Notes: generated from the letters alone by a model not told the origin. A stretch of 64,000 bases of DNA from DTLC01 sp964555645 (GCA_964555645.1 CAZKTA010000001.1:458979-522978); one strand, 5' to 3'. Counted from the stretch's first letter, positions 1 through 9,804 are shown. Program-made: numbers and translations.

Positions 1-2280
1 AATCTGTACTTTGCAAAACAATTGGAGCAGCAGTGTGGTATTCCGTTTGATTTTGCTTTGATTACCGATATACCGGGTAATTCGTGGTCAGTGCCATCGA
101 TCCTGGCATCAGCGGGCATACACTACTTTGCATGTGCAGCAAACCAGGATCGTGGCCCGCTCCTAGTGTTGGGGCGTTGGCATTTGCGCTCGCCATTTTG
201 GTGGGAGGGACCGGACGGTAAGCGCGTATTAACTTGGTACTCATCGCATTACCACCAGCTTAAAGCTGTTGCAGGTTTGCCACCTACAATCCAGTCATGT
301 CGAAGCGGCCTAGCACGGTTCCTCGCGATGTACGAGCGGGCGGGTTACAAGCCGGATGCGGTTTTGCTGTACGGCACTGAGGTCGAAAACTTGCCATTGG
401 AGTTTGATGATGCGGGTTTTGTTGATCGGTGGAATAGAGCCTATGCGTATCCGCGGATTGTGATTTGTCGGTTCCCAGAATTTTTCCGCTACATCGAGCA
501 GCGGTATGGAGCAGACCTGCCTGTCGTACGCGGGGAAGCCGGGCCGTATTGGGCCGATAGTGTGACCGGGTTTGCGTGGGCCACGGCACGCGATCGGCTA
601 AACCAGCTTAGGGCGGTTACGGCGGAGGCACTGGCGAGCTTAACCGCCGCGTTGAAGCCTCAACTTCGGTACCCTCATGAATTGTCCAGCGATACTTGGC
701 GAAACATTTTGCTGTATTGCGAGCATTCGTACGGATCGCATCGCACGGGCGGTCAGCCCGAGCACGATGAAACAATTGGCCAGTTGATGGAAAAAGAAGA
801 GCAAGTCGCACGCGCGGAGGGTAACATTCACAAACTCATGCGCCAGGCGCTGAGTCAACTCGCCGATCAAATCCAGACTGAGGGTGCGAATTTAATAGTG
901 TTCAATCCGCTTAGCTGGGTGCACAGCGCCCCCGTGAAGTTCATGGTGGATGAAGGAACCGGTTTGAGAGACGCGGCCACAGGTAGGCTTGTCCCGTACG
1001 AAGTGCTGGAGCGCAAGCATGGTGCTCGGAAGATCAGGTTCTGGGCTGAGGATGTGCCGGCAGTCGGATACAAGGTTTATCGCATCGAGCGCGGCCAGGG
1101 CACGCCAGCTGCTCCCACACAACCCGAATCACCGACAAAGGTGGTGGAAAACAAGTTTTACCGGATCACGCTCGACCCAGCACGCGCCGCCATTGCGGGG
1201 ATCTTCGATAAGGAGCTTGGAGTTGAGCTTGTTGACACAGCGAATGAGTACAGACTGAACGAGTACCTGTATGTATCAGGAGGCGACAATTCACAGCTTT
1301 TGCGGCCATTACATTGGTTGCCCGAACCGCAACTGACGATTCACCGGACTGAGAGCGGGACCGTGCTCGGGGTAGAACGAACACCTTTGGGACAACGTGT
1401 GCGGATGCGGGGGCAGGCATATCGCACACCGCGAATCGAGACGGAGATATTTTTGCCAGACGCAGCCAAACGCGTCGAGTTCCGCAATACAATCGAGATT
1501 GAACTCGGATATACAAAGCAAGCCTCGTACTTTGCATTTCCGTTTGCGTTGCGCCCAGCAACTTTTAGATTCAACATTGCTAACGGGTTTGTGAATCCGG
1601 CTACGGACCTGTTGGAAGGCGCCTGTAACGAGACCTTCATGGCACAGGATGTCGTGAATGTCTCAGACGGACGCGCTGCGGTTGACCTAGCCGTTGTGGA
1701 GAGCCCGTTGATCTGTCTGGGCGATATTGTCCGCGGGCGCTGGCCCAAATGGTTTACCAACGACACGCCCACAGTCTTTTCCTTTGTGTTAAACAACTTT
1801 TGGTCCTCGAAATGGATGGGCAGAAAATCGGTCGAGCTCATTTGTCAGTACGCACTCACTAGCCGCGGACAGTTCGACCCAGTTGCTTCAACTTGGTTCG
1901 GGTTACAGACGCGGACACCGCTCGAGGCAGGTGAGTTAAAGCCGAGTGACAAGTCGGCGAGAAAACTTGGGGAATTACCGGCTGCAGCGGCCAGCCTGTT
2001 GACCCTTCTGCCAACGAATTTAGTGTTGACAGCTTGCAAAGCCGCTGAGGATGGGGGCGGTCTGGTGGTTCGGGTGCGTGAAACTGCTGGCCGGAAAACA
2101 GAGGGGATGCTTAAGCTGCCATTTTTCACCGTTATGTCTGCGCATGAAGCAAACCTGCTCGAAGTGCGCGGGCGACCGTTGCCTTACGAGCGCCACGTCG
2201 TTCGCTTCAGTATCGGGCCAAACGACGTGGTTACATTGCGGCTAGGCGTGCGGCCCGAGTTGGAGGCCTGCTCCCAATGA
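1..2280 (+). CDS. GH38-like alpha-mannosidase, 5' end cut by window edge
   Basis: The reading frame is open to the left edge, so the true start and the N-terminal zinc-ligand motif lie outside the window; about 759 residues remain. The piece begins inside the catalytic domain. The segment LITDIPGNSW (Asp codon at 67-69) matches the position of the GH38 nucleophile/zinc-binding Asp. A later YCEHSYGSH segment near 718-744 resembles the conserved histidine region. The C-terminal half looks like the usual GH38 beta-sandwich domains. GH38 enzymes are retaining alpha-mannosidases. No signal peptide can be judged. The stop overlaps the next start (ATGA at 2277-2280), so it is probably translationally coupled to the mannonate dehydratase gene. 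It is clearly more distant from the two GH38 genes downstream than those are from each other. Specificity is unproven. Confidence 0.8.
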   Translation, partial: NLYFAKQLEQQCGIPFDFALITDIPGNSWSVPSILASAGIHYFACAANQDRGPLLVLGRWHLRSPFWWEGPDGKRVLTWYSSHYHQLKAVAGLPPTIQSCRSGLARFLAMYERAGYKPDAVLLYGTEVENLPLEFDDAGFVDRWNRAYAYPRIVICRFPEFFRYIEQRYGADLPVVRGEAGPYWADSVTGFAWATARDRLNQLRAVTAEALASLTAALKPQLRYPHELSSDTWRNILLYCEHSYGSHRTGGQPEHDETIGQLMEKEEQVARAEGNIHKLMRQALSQLADQIQTEGANLIVFNPLSWVHSAPVKFMVDEGTGLRDAATGRLVPYEVLERKHGARKIRFWAEDVPAVGYKVYRIERGQGTPAAPTQPESPTKVVENKFYRITLDPARAAIAGIFDKELGVELVDTANEYRLNEYLYVSGGDNSQLLRPLHWLPEPQLTIHRTESGTVLGVERTPLGQRVRMRGQAYRTPRIETEIFLPDAAKRVEFRNTIEIELGYTKQASYFAFPFALRPATFRFNIANGFVNPATDLLEGACNETFMAQDVVNVSDGRAAVDLAVVESPLICLGDIVRGRWPKWFTNDTPTVFSFVLNNFWSSKWMGRKSVELICQYALTSRGQFDPVASTWFGLQTRTPLEAGELKPSDKSARKLGELPAAAASLLTLLPTNLVLTACKAAEDGGGLVVRVRETAGRKTEGMLKLPFFTVMSAHEANLLEVRGRPLPYERHVVRFSIGPNDVVTLRLGVRPELEACSQ

Positions 2281-3248
2281 TTATCGCAGAATACTTGCCT
2301 GCGCGGCGGACTGTACTGTGGGACCTAGCCCGGCAGATGGGTATCCGGTACGCAATCGTCAACGCCAAAGCGGAGCGGACCGGGTTGAACCCGCCGTGGG
2401 ACATTGACGCATTGCGCCAGGTACAACGTGATTTTGCGGAAGCGGGCTTGGCCATTTACGGTCTTGAAAGTGACCAGTTTAACATGGACAGGATCAAGCT
2501 CGGGTTGCCCGGCCGGGACGAGGACATCGAGCGGTTTTGTCAACTGGTGATGAACATGGGCGAGTTGGGGATACGATTGCTTTGCTACAATTTCATGCCA
2601 AGAATCGGCTGGCTTCGGACCGAGACGGCTGTACCTGCGCGCGGGGGTGCGCTGGTGTCGCGGTTCAATTTGGGCCAATTGCCGCAGGAGTTGACTGAAG
2701 TCGGCGAGGTGCCGGCTGAGTGGATTTGGAATAACTACGGTGTTTTTATACAGCGAGTCGTGCCCGTGGCCGAGAAAGCCGGCGTGCAACTTGCACTGCA
2801 TCCGGACGACCCGCCGTTGCCTGCGGTGCGGGGTGTGGCCAGGATTTTTTTCACGGTGGAAGCCTTTGACAGGGCATATGCGCTAGCGCCCAGCCCGTGT
2901 AACGGTGTGACCTTTTGCAGAGCAAACTTCAAACTCATGGGCGCGGATTTACCAGTGTGCATACGTCAATTTGCGGAACAGAAGCGGCTTTTCTTTGTGC
3001 ACTTGCGTGAGGTGCGCGGTACGGTGGAACAGTTCGAGGAGGTATTCCATGACGAAGCAGCACCTGCGCTGATTGAAACACTTCGTGTTTGCCACGAAGT
3101 CGGGTTTACCGGGCCGCTCCGATGTGATCACGTGCCCACACTTGCGGGTGAGCAGAATGAGGAGCCGGGATACGGCACATTGGGACGGCTGTTCGCAAAC
3201 GGCTACATCATGGGGTTGATGGATGCACTCGGCATTCCACGCGGATGA
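2277..3248 (+). CDS. uxuA: D-mannonate dehydratase (UxuA family)
   Basis: This 323-residue protein matches the UxuA family, which dehydrates D-mannonate to 2-keto-3-deoxy-D-gluconate (KDG) in the cytoplasm. The four metal ligands expected from the family are visible: His175 in ALHPDDPP, Cys214 in TFCRAN, His242 in FVHLREV and Asp284 in RCDHVPT. The C-terminal PGYGTLGRLFANGY signature is also present. It is somewhat shorter than E. coli UxuA. The start ATG overlaps the upstream GH38 stop by four bases, and its own stop overlaps the next start in the same way, so it sits inside a tightly coupled operon. In hexuronate catabolism mannonate comes from fructuronate, but no uronate isomerase (UxaC) is nearby. 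A mannose-derived supply of mannonate is therefore plausible here. Confidence 0.9.
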   Translation: MIIAEYLPARRTVLWDLARQMGIRYAIVNAKAERTGLNPPWDIDALRQVQRDFAEAGLAIYGLESDQFNMDRIKLGLPGRDEDIERFCQLVMNMGELGIRLLCYNFMPRIGWLRTETAVPARGGALVSRFNLGQLPQELTEVGEVPAEWIWNNYGVFIQRVVPVAEKAGVQLALHPDDPPLPAVRGVARIFFTVEAFDRAYALAPSPCNGVTFCRANFKLMGADLPVCIRQFAEQKRLFFVHLREVRGTVEQFEEVFHDEAAPALIETLRVCHEVGFTGPLRCDHVPTLAGEQNEEPGYGTLGRLFANGYIMGLMDALGIPRG

Positions 3249-4081
3249 GACCTGGAACACACATCAAGGTTTTAGCTTCGGGACTGAGTTTCCCCGAGGG
3301 GCCGGCTTTCGACTCGAGGGGCACGCTCTGGTTTGTTGAGCTTAAGGGTGGAACTCTCGTGCAGTTTACTGTCGAGGGGCTGCAACGCATCCAAACGAGG
3401 GGATCACCTAATGGAATTGCCATCGGATGCAATGATGAAATCTGGTTTTGCGATGCCGGTCAATGCGCGGTCCGCAGGTACAGACCCGGCGACGGCTCGT
3501 TTGAGACACTGGTAAGCCATTTGAATGGCAACGTCCTGGCCAAGCCGAACGACCTTGCATTTGATAGTGTTGGGAACTTGGTTTTCACCTGCCCGGGCGG
3601 ATCCGAAACCGCACCGATCGGTTACGTATGCTGTCTACGGCCAGATGGCAACGTTCAAAAAGTTGCCAGTGGAATGTATTTCCCGAACGGGTTGGCGTTT
3701 TGGGATGGGGACCGCGTATTGGTTATTGCCGAGACGCATCGGCAACGGCTCTGGCGTGGTTGGTGGGACGCAGGCACGGCAACTTGGCACGACCCACACC
3801 CATGGGCCGATGTCGGGGGGCGCGTTGGCCCGGACGGCATGGCAGTTGGCGCGGATGGGTTGGTGTATGTTGCGGTTTATGGTGCTGGCCACATTAAAGC
3901 CGTTGGGCCGGACGGCACAGTAATGGCCGTGTATGAGCTGCCTGGCAGGAACCCGACGAATTGTGCATTTGACCCGAACGGCAAACTTGGGTTGGTCGTT
4001 ACCGAAGCCGAGAAAGGGCTTTTGTTGAGTTTGCCCGGACTCGGTCCTGGGGCGCCCATATTTAAGCCACACCCAAAATGA
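3245..4081 (+). CDS. SMP-30/gluconolactonase family sugar lactonase
   Basis: This is a 278-residue six-bladed beta-propeller of the SMP-30/gluconolactonase family, which hydrolyses aldonolactones to aldonic acids with a divalent metal. The expected metal ligands are present: Glu18 (SFPEGPAF), Asn102 (KPNDLAF), Asn148 (FPNGLAF) and Asp197 (GPDGMAV). There is no signal peptide, so it should be cytoplasmic. ATGA overlaps on both sides couple it to the mannonate dehydratase and the MFS transporter. A lactonase directly beside a mannonate dehydratase suggests that the substrate is mannonolactone or a related hexonolactone. That is inference; family members have broad substrate range. Confidence 0.88.
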   Translation: MRPGTHIKVLASGLSFPEGPAFDSRGTLWFVELKGGTLVQFTVEGLQRIQTRGSPNGIAIGCNDEIWFCDAGQCAVRRYRPGDGSFETLVSHLNGNVLAKPNDLAFDSVGNLVFTCPGGSETAPIGYVCCLRPDGNVQKVASGMYFPNGLAFWDGDRVLVIAETHRQRLWRGWWDAGTATWHDPHPWADVGGRVGPDGMAVGADGLVYVAVYGAGHIKAVGPDGTVMAVYELPGRNPTNCAFDPNGKLGLVVTEAEKGLLLSLPGLGPGAPIFKPHPK

Positions 4082-5430
4082 GCACAACTCGGCAAACCAA
4101 CGTAGAGGCTGAAGCCGTTCGGACCGGTCAGGCGGACGAACGGAACACGGCCCGGCCATCTTTTGCAGACTCGTTGACTCAGGGTGAACGCCGCTTGCGC
4201 TGGTTTTTGATCGGTTGGATGACGCTTTCGACAGTACTGAATCTGATCGACAAGAACACCTTGGCAATACTCGCACCGACATTGTCCGAGCTGTTTGACA
4301 TGAGCCAGGCCGATTATGCGCGGATCATCATGGCGTTTCAACTTGCCTATGCGACCATGTACATTGTTGGGGGTAGATTTGTGGATCTCGTGGGGGAGAA
4401 AATTGGGATGGCAGCATGTGTGACGTGGTGGTCGGTTTCGGCCATCCTGCATGCGTTCGCACGCGGGGTACTGAGCCTGGGCATATTCAGATTCATGCTT
4501 GGGGTCGGTGAGCCGGTAAACTACCCGGCCGCTTTGCGCGCCACTGCGCGATGGTTTGCAAGAGAAGAACGCGGTTTACCAATTGCAATTTGGTCCTCAG
4601 GCAGTTCGGTGGGCAGCCTGATTTCTGTACCGATAATCGCATTTTTGACACTGCGTTTTGGATGGCGCGCGGCGTTTATCGTACCCGGATTGGTAGGGCT
4701 GATTTGGGCAATTGTGTGGGTGGTGGCTTATCGGCATCCGTCTGTGCGGGTTGACAGCCCCGATACGCCACCCTTGGAAGGTCAATCTGCTGAACCGCAT
4801 GGCGAACGCACGAAAACGTTTCTTGACTTGGTTGGCAACAGAAAAGTGCTTGCGCTAGTTGGGATGAGGCTGTTGAACGACCCTGTGTGGGTTTTTTACA
4901 TTGCGTGGATGCCGAAGTTCCTTGCCGAAGTGTGGGGGTTCGATCTACGCCAAATGGCGCTATACGGCTGGATTCCGTTCCTATTTGGGAGCATGGGTGG
5001 CATGTTTGGGGGTGCTGCATCCGATTGGCTTGTCCGGCGCGGTCTTGCGCCGGCCAAAGCGCGGAAGACACTTTTGTATCTCACAGGAGCAATTGCACCA
5101 CTCGGGATGCTGACGGGTTTTGTCGGCTCTGCAGGTGTATCAATTGCGTTACTGGCGCTGATGGCGTTCATTTGCTACACGTGGTTCATCAGCACCGCCG
5201 CACTGATGTCGGATATTTTCCCGGAGCGTGTTGTTGGATCAGTACTTGGTTTAGCAGCCGGTGCAGGCCAGTTTGGGGGTATATTTGTTGCATGGCTGGC
5301 GGGGCACCTGTTGGAAAGGGGTGGTATTAGCGTGCGCGATTCGTATGCATCTTTGTTCGTGATAGCTGGCTGCGCGCATATCATTGCGTGTGCGAACATG
5401 TTTTTCTTTCTTCGCGACAAAACAAAGTAA
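4078..5430 (+). CDS. MFS transporter, hexuronate/sugar-acid type (ACS family)
   Basis: A 450-residue major facilitator with about 12 hydrophobic segments after a hydrophilic N-terminus of roughly 45 residues. The pattern RFMLGVGEPVNYPAALRATA followed by WSSGSSVGSLI is the hallmark of the anion:cation symporter group that includes ExuT, GarP and related hexuronate and sugar-acid carriers. Its start overlaps the lactonase stop (ATGA at 4078-4081). It lies in the inner membrane and probably imports the sugar or sugar acid handled by the neighbouring enzymes. The family favours acidic sugars (galacturonate, glucuronate, aldonates), so direct mannose import is less certain. Confidence 0.85.
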   Translation: MSTTRQTNVEAEAVRTGQADERNTARPSFADSLTQGERRLRWFLIGWMTLSTVLNLIDKNTLAILAPTLSELFDMSQADYARIIMAFQLAYATMYIVGGRFVDLVGEKIGMAACVTWWSVSAILHAFARGVLSLGIFRFMLGVGEPVNYPAALRATARWFAREERGLPIAIWSSGSSVGSLISVPIIAFLTLRFGWRAAFIVPGLVGLIWAIVWVVAYRHPSVRVDSPDTPPLEGQSAEPHGERTKTFLDLVGNRKVLALVGMRLLNDPVWVFYIAWMPKFLAEVWGFDLRQMALYGWIPFLFGSMGGMFGGAASDWLVRRGLAPAKARKTLLYLTGAIAPLGMLTGFVGSAGVSIALLALMAFICYTWFISTAALMSDIFPERVVGSVLGLAAGAGQFGGIFVAWLAGHLLERGGISVRDSYASLFVIAGCAHIIACANMFFFLRDKTK

Positions 5431-5456
5431 ACTGAATTGCGTTAATGAGGAGTAAA

Positions 5457-6221
5457 ATGAGACGGTTGGACAACAAGGTTGCGATTGTTACAGGCGCGGG
5501 CCGCGGAATAGGGGCGGCGCTTGCAAAAGGGCTTGCGCGTGAAGGCGCGGCTGTTGTGGTAAATTACAACAGGTCGGCTGAGCACGCACAAGAAGTTGTG
5601 CAAGAGATAATGGCCGCAGGTGGCAAGGCCCTCGCAGTCAAGGCAGACGTACAAAACCTTATGGAGCATGAGCGACTGATTGCCTCGGCGCTGGAGCGTT
5701 TTGGCGGATTGGACATTTTGGTGAACAACGCGGGTCTCGAGTACAACGAGCCTTTTTTGAGCACGACCGAAGCGCAGTTCGATCACACAATAGCAGTGAA
5801 TCTGAAAGGCGTGTATTTTCTCAGCCAGAAAACAGCGCATGAAATGATCAAGGCGGGCAAAGGCGGCAGAATCATTAACATCTCAAGCTGCCACGACACC
5901 GTACCGCTGAATAACCGGTCGGCCTATGCGATCAGCAAAGGTGGACTTGCAATGCTTACCAAATCACTGGCACTTGAGCTAGCCGAACACCGGATCACTG
6001 TTAATTCGGTTTCCCCCGGTGCAATCTTAACCGACATGAACCGCGAACGGCTTTCGATACCGGAGATCCGGGCAAGGTTGTTGGCCCGGATTCCATTGAA
6101 CCGGTTGGGCGAGGTTGATGACTGTGTGGGTGCAGTGGTGTTCCTAGCTTCGGCCGAGGCCGATTATGTAACAGGCGCAACACTTTATGTGGATGGCGGC
6201 TTGCTTTTGCGGCGACTTTGA
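5457..6221 (+). CDS. SDR-family sugar dehydrogenase, glucose 1-dehydrogenase-like
   Basis: A 254-residue classical short-chain dehydrogenase. The Rossmann motif TGAGRGIG (12-19), NNAG (90-93), Ser143/144, Tyr157 and Lys161 (SAYAISKGG) are all visible. The stretch around the active site (ISSCHDTVP) and PGAILTDMN resembles bacterial glucose 1-dehydrogenases more than FabG. I chose ATG 5457 over ATG 5445 because GAGGAG at 5447-5452 is well placed for it; the longer start would put that site inside the gene. A sugar 1-dehydrogenase would oxidise an aldose to its lactone, the substrate of the SMP-30 neighbour. An alternative is fructuronate/mannonate or keto-sugar reduction; the fold alone cannot decide. 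Confidence 0.82.
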   Translation: MRRLDNKVAIVTGAGRGIGAALAKGLAREGAAVVVNYNRSAEHAQEVVQEIMAAGGKALAVKADVQNLMEHERLIASALERFGGLDILVNNAGLEYNEPFLSTTEAQFDHTIAVNLKGVYFLSQKTAHEMIKAGKGGRIINISSCHDTVPLNNRSAYAISKGGLAMLTKSLALELAEHRITVNSVSPGAILTDMNRERLSIPEIRARLLARIPLNRLGEVDDCVGAVVFLASAEADYVTGATLYVDGGLLLRRL

Positions 6222-6264
6222 ACTGTTTCGTATCGCGGCCATGGTGTTTTGAAATTTTACTTCA

Positions 6265-7116
6265 ATGAATAACGACAAAAACAACAGCTCCAAAATGAAA
6301 GACGCAACTTCCTATCATACGACCGGCAAACAACCTGCAGATTCCAATAACGGCGATTGCATGGTTGAAACGAAACCAACAGACCGTTCGACCGCACAAT
6401 GCACAACCGTTGGCGCCCAATCAAAGCCGGAGCAGGCTGAGCCAGAGATTCCAATGCTCGAGATGTGCGCACGGTACAAACGGCTATATGCCGGGCTTGT
6501 GTTTGATGTGCTGGAACATTTGGGTTATCCGAACCAGGCGCTAAGTCACGAGATCAGACCAATTTCGCCGGAAATGAAGCTCGCTGGACCGGCTTTCACT
6601 TTCAAGGGCGCAACAACAGCCATAAAAGACGAGACCTGGCGCTATCGCAGGCTAAATGCAATTAAGGAAATGAAGTATCCATGTGTCGAGGTGCGAGACC
6701 GAACCACCCCGTACAATGTGGCTCTGTATGGTGAGCTAAGTGCCACCACAGCAGCCGCACATGGTGCAGTTGGTGCGGTTATCGACGGTGGTACACGTGA
6801 CAGTGGTTTTTTAATCTCGATGGGTTTTCCTGTATTTGCGCGATACCAATCCCCAATCGAGGCTTTCGGGCGGGTCATTACAATTGCGCATCAAGTGCCG
6901 ATCCTACTTTCAGGTGAGTTGACCGAAACGGTTGTGGTTAACCCCGGTGACTTCATCTTCGGTGATATTGACGGTGTGATTGTTATCCCGAAACACTTGA
7001 CAAGACAGGTGTTGTTGGAAGCCGAACGAATTCTTGGATTGGAAAATGCTGCCCGTGAAGAGTTCAAGCAAGGTCACGATCCAGTTGAGGTCTTCAAGAA
7101 ATACCGCCGCCTATGA
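6265..7116 (+). CDS. RraA-family protein (HMG/CHA aldolase-like)
   Basis: From about residue 64 onward this matches the RraA-like fold shared by RNase E inhibitor RraA and class II pyruvate aldolases (4-hydroxy-4-methyl-2-oxoglutarate aldolase). The diagnostic block GAVGAVIDGGTRDSGFL, with the Arg-Asp pair used by the aldolases, and GDIDGVIVIP are present. The first 63 residues are hydrophilic, Asn/Thr-rich and apparently disordered. ATG 6454 would give a normal-length family member of 220 residues, so the start is uncertain; no good ribosome site marks either. In this sugar-acid operon an aldolase or decarboxylase acting on a 2-keto acid such as KDG is more likely than RNase control, but this is inference. 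Confidence 0.8.
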   Translation: MNNDKNNSSKMKDATSYHTTGKQPADSNNGDCMVETKPTDRSTAQCTTVGAQSKPEQAEPEIPMLEMCARYKRLYAGLVFDVLEHLGYPNQALSHEIRPISPEMKLAGPAFTFKGATTAIKDETWRYRRLNAIKEMKYPCVEVRDRTTPYNVALYGELSATTAAAHGAVGAVIDGGTRDSGFLISMGFPVFARYQSPIEAFGRVITIAHQVPILLSGELTETVVVNPGDFIFGDIDGVIVIPKHLTRQVLLEAERILGLENAAREEFKQGHDPVEVFKKYRRL

Positions 7117-7188
7117 TTTCGAGCTAAATCGTAAAAACTTTTTACACTGTCGGCACCCAATTCCGAGGAATTCTTTCTTGTACGGCTC

Positions 7189-9804
7189 ATGAGTACAATC
7201 CGACTTTTTATATTTGGCACAATTGGTTTGTGCGCTTGGTTGATTGGCGGGCCAGTTTGTACAGCGCAGCAAGTGGACATTGCAAAGGTTTATGTGGTCC
7301 CGTTTTCGCATCTTGACCTTTACTGGGCCGGCACACGAGAAGAATGCCTCAGTCGCGGCAACCGCATAATCAGCAAAGCGGTTCAGATTGCACGTGCGAA
7401 TCCGGAGTTCAGGTTCCTTATCGAGGACAATGTGTTCCTTCAAAATTACGTTGAAACGCGCATTGGTGGTGTTGGACTGGAACAACTCCGTGAACTCGTG
7501 AGGGCGGGTAGCATCGAAATTGCGCCGAAGTGGGTTGGCATATACCAGAACTTGCCTCGCGGTGAAGCGCACGTGCGCAACCATCTGATTGGCAAACGAT
7601 TTGCACGGGAAGTTTTCGGCGTCGATCCGCAGGTCTCGCATCTCGGAGATCTGCCAGGGTATACAGCGCAGTACCCCCAAATTTTGGCTAAGTCGGGCGT
7701 ACCATTCATGGTAATGACGCGTATGGGCCCCCCGACTTGTTCACTGTTCCGTTGGCGTGCACCGGACGGTTCAACCGCATTGGTTTGGCACTCGCTGAAG
7801 GGTTACGGCTGGGGGATTGGACTCGGTTTGCATCGCGACATGGGTTCGAACGATTTTGCAAAAGTCCTCAAGGACATTCAGCAGGTTCAGGCAACGACCA
7901 AGGGACCAATTTACCTTGGGTGGGGGACAGATTTGTGGGCGCCGACCGCCAGGCTGGTTGATAACGTAAAGCTGTTGAATGAAAAACTTGCACCAATCAG
8001 ATTTCAACTGGCCACACCGCTCGATTATTTCAAGGCTGCAGCGCAGCTCACCGATGTGCCTGAATTTGGCGGTGAAATCCCCTCCTCGTGGGCGAACATA
8101 ATCTCTTCGTTGAGTCACCTTTGGCCGCCGGTGATTGTTGCCACCGATACCTTGCTGACGGCCGAGAAATTCGGCGCAATCAATTATGCACTCGGCTATG
8201 CACAATATCCGCAGGCCGAATTCGGTAGGCTGTGGGAACTTGCACTCCAGTCCATGGACCACAACAATTATGGGCAGGGTGGTGACACCGGCGATGCGCG
8301 CAGGCTGGAATACGCGCAAATCCCTACCCTCTGCGCGGGGCAGATACTGCGTGATATGCTTCGCAACATTGCCGAACGGGTACAAGTACCGTTCCCGCGC
8401 GCCACGCCGATTGTGGTGTTTAACCCGTTGAATTGGCAGCGGGACGATATAGTGCGAGTGCACGTAAGCATCTATGGTGACGTGGCCGCAGGCGACATAC
8501 CGCGTACTGTGCGATTGATTGACGACGCGGGGGCACCGGTGCCGTTTTATGAAGAGCAGTCCAGCGGCACGGTGTCACGCGCGCGCGAAATTGTTTTTGT
8601 TGCGCGTAATGTGCCTTCGCTCGGTTACCGCACTTACTACGTTATCCCCGCAGACAAACCGGATTCGTTCCCCGCTGCGAGTGAGTTGAAGCTCGATGTT
8701 GCGGATCCGGCACGGCCCAAACGAATCTTCGGATCTGACGAGTTGGAAAATGAGTTCTACCGAGTCCGCGTTGACCGTGCTACAGGCCAGATCAACATCT
8801 TTGACAAGGAACTTGGACGCCCCGTGGCGACAAATATCGAGTTGGTTGGGGTCGAAATGCGTGGAGGCGATACTTTGAGCAGAATTCCCCGGAGCGGCCG
8901 GCTTTTACCAAATACAATCCGCAAAATCGAGATCGAGGAAAACAACCCTGTCAGAACCGTTGCTAGGCTTGATTGCGATCTTGGCGGGGTTGACGTGACA
9001 CAGCGGTTGACATTATGGGCCGGATTGAAACGGGTCGACCTTGAGAACATCGTCGACTGGGAGCAGAACAAGTTTCTGCAGATCGAGCAGCTCTTTTGTT
9101 ACCCCGAAACAAACGCAGAGGTGCGATACGGCATACCTTTCGGTTCGGCGGCCTCGACGGATCTGTTCCCGAACTGCGGGCCGCGTGCAGGGGACGAGGT
9201 GCCGTACGAAGAGTGGAAAACATGGCGGCAGATTCAAGACTGGGTTTTTGCAGGAGCGGCGGGCGGCGGGCTAACGGTTGCGGCTGACAGGCAGTTTATT
9301 ACGCTGGGCGACGGTGTGCTGCGATTCGGCATGTTGCGGGGTACATATTCGTCACTTGGTGTGACACGCGCAGGTAGGCCGTATCTTGTACAGGTCCCAC
9401 CGGTTGGCAAGTACGTGTTTAGATATGCTTTATTTTCCGGCAGAGGGAGTTGGGCATCCGGTAAGTCATATCGAGCAGGCATGGCATTTGCCAATCCATT
9501 GGTTGCGGTTACCTCGGTGGACGAGCTAGGGGAAAAAGCCCTGCCGCCGACGCATTCGTTTTGCCAGTTGGATGCCGAGAACCTTGTGGTAACGGCGCTG
9601 AAAAAGGCTGAGCAGAGTCACGAACTTATTTTGCGCATGGTGGAGATGGAGGGGCGCGAGGTTGTCACATCTGTTAGGTGGCGCGGGCGCGGTGTCGGAA
9701 TCCGCAGAGTGAACTTGCTGGAAGAACAGGCTGACAACAAGGTTCAAAAATCGCTCAAGATTAGCCCATTTGAGATTGTTACCGTGCGTTTGGCTATCGA
9801 ATGA
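7189..9804 (+). CDS. Exported GH38-like alpha-mannosidase (copy 1)
   Basis: An 871-residue protein with an N-terminal signal peptide (hydrophobic residues 5-22, likely cut near VCTAQQ). The GH38 catalytic set is recognisable: His41 and Asp43 in SHLDLYW as zinc ligands, Asp154 in HLGDLPG as nucleophile/zinc ligand, and His358 in MDHNNYGQ as the last zinc ligand. The rest is beta-sandwich. GH38 enzymes remove alpha-linked mannose from the non-reducing end, here in the periplasm or outside. It shares long stretches with the gene at 12209 (for example FSHLDL.W.GTREECL and IEIAPKW), so the two are tandem paralogues around a GH92-like gene. The usual HxDPGW motif is replaced by HLDLYW, which suggests a divergent subfamily with unknown specificity. 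Confidence 0.85.
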   Translation: MSTIRLFIFGTIGLCAWLIGGPVCTAQQVDIAKVYVVPFSHLDLYWAGTREECLSRGNRIISKAVQIARANPEFRFLIEDNVFLQNYVETRIGGVGLEQLRELVRAGSIEIAPKWVGIYQNLPRGEAHVRNHLIGKRFAREVFGVDPQVSHLGDLPGYTAQYPQILAKSGVPFMVMTRMGPPTCSLFRWRAPDGSTALVWHSLKGYGWGIGLGLHRDMGSNDFAKVLKDIQQVQATTKGPIYLGWGTDLWAPTARLVDNVKLLNEKLAPIRFQLATPLDYFKAAAQLTDVPEFGGEIPSSWANIISSLSHLWPPVIVATDTLLTAEKFGAINYALGYAQYPQAEFGRLWELALQSMDHNNYGQGGDTGDARRLEYAQIPTLCAGQILRDMLRNIAERVQVPFPRATPIVVFNPLNWQRDDIVRVHVSIYGDVAAGDIPRTVRLIDDAGAPVPFYEEQSSGTVSRAREIVFVARNVPSLGYRTYYVIPADKPDSFPAASELKLDVADPARPKRIFGSDELENEFYRVRVDRATGQINIFDKELGRPVATNIELVGVEMRGGDTLSRIPRSGRLLPNTIRKIEIEENNPVRTVARLDCDLGGVDVTQRLTLWAGLKRVDLENIVDWEQNKFLQIEQLFCYPETNAEVRYGIPFGSAASTDLFPNCGPRAGDEVPYEEWKTWRQIQDWVFAGAAGGGLTVAADRQFITLGDGVLRFGMLRGTYSSLGVTRAGRPYLVQVPPVGKYVFRYALFSGRGSWASGKSYRAGMAFANPLVAVTSVDELGEKALPPTHSFCQLDAENLVVTALKKAEQSHELILRMVEMEGREVVTSVRWRGRGVGIRRVNLLEEQADNKVQKSLKISPFEIVTVRLAIE

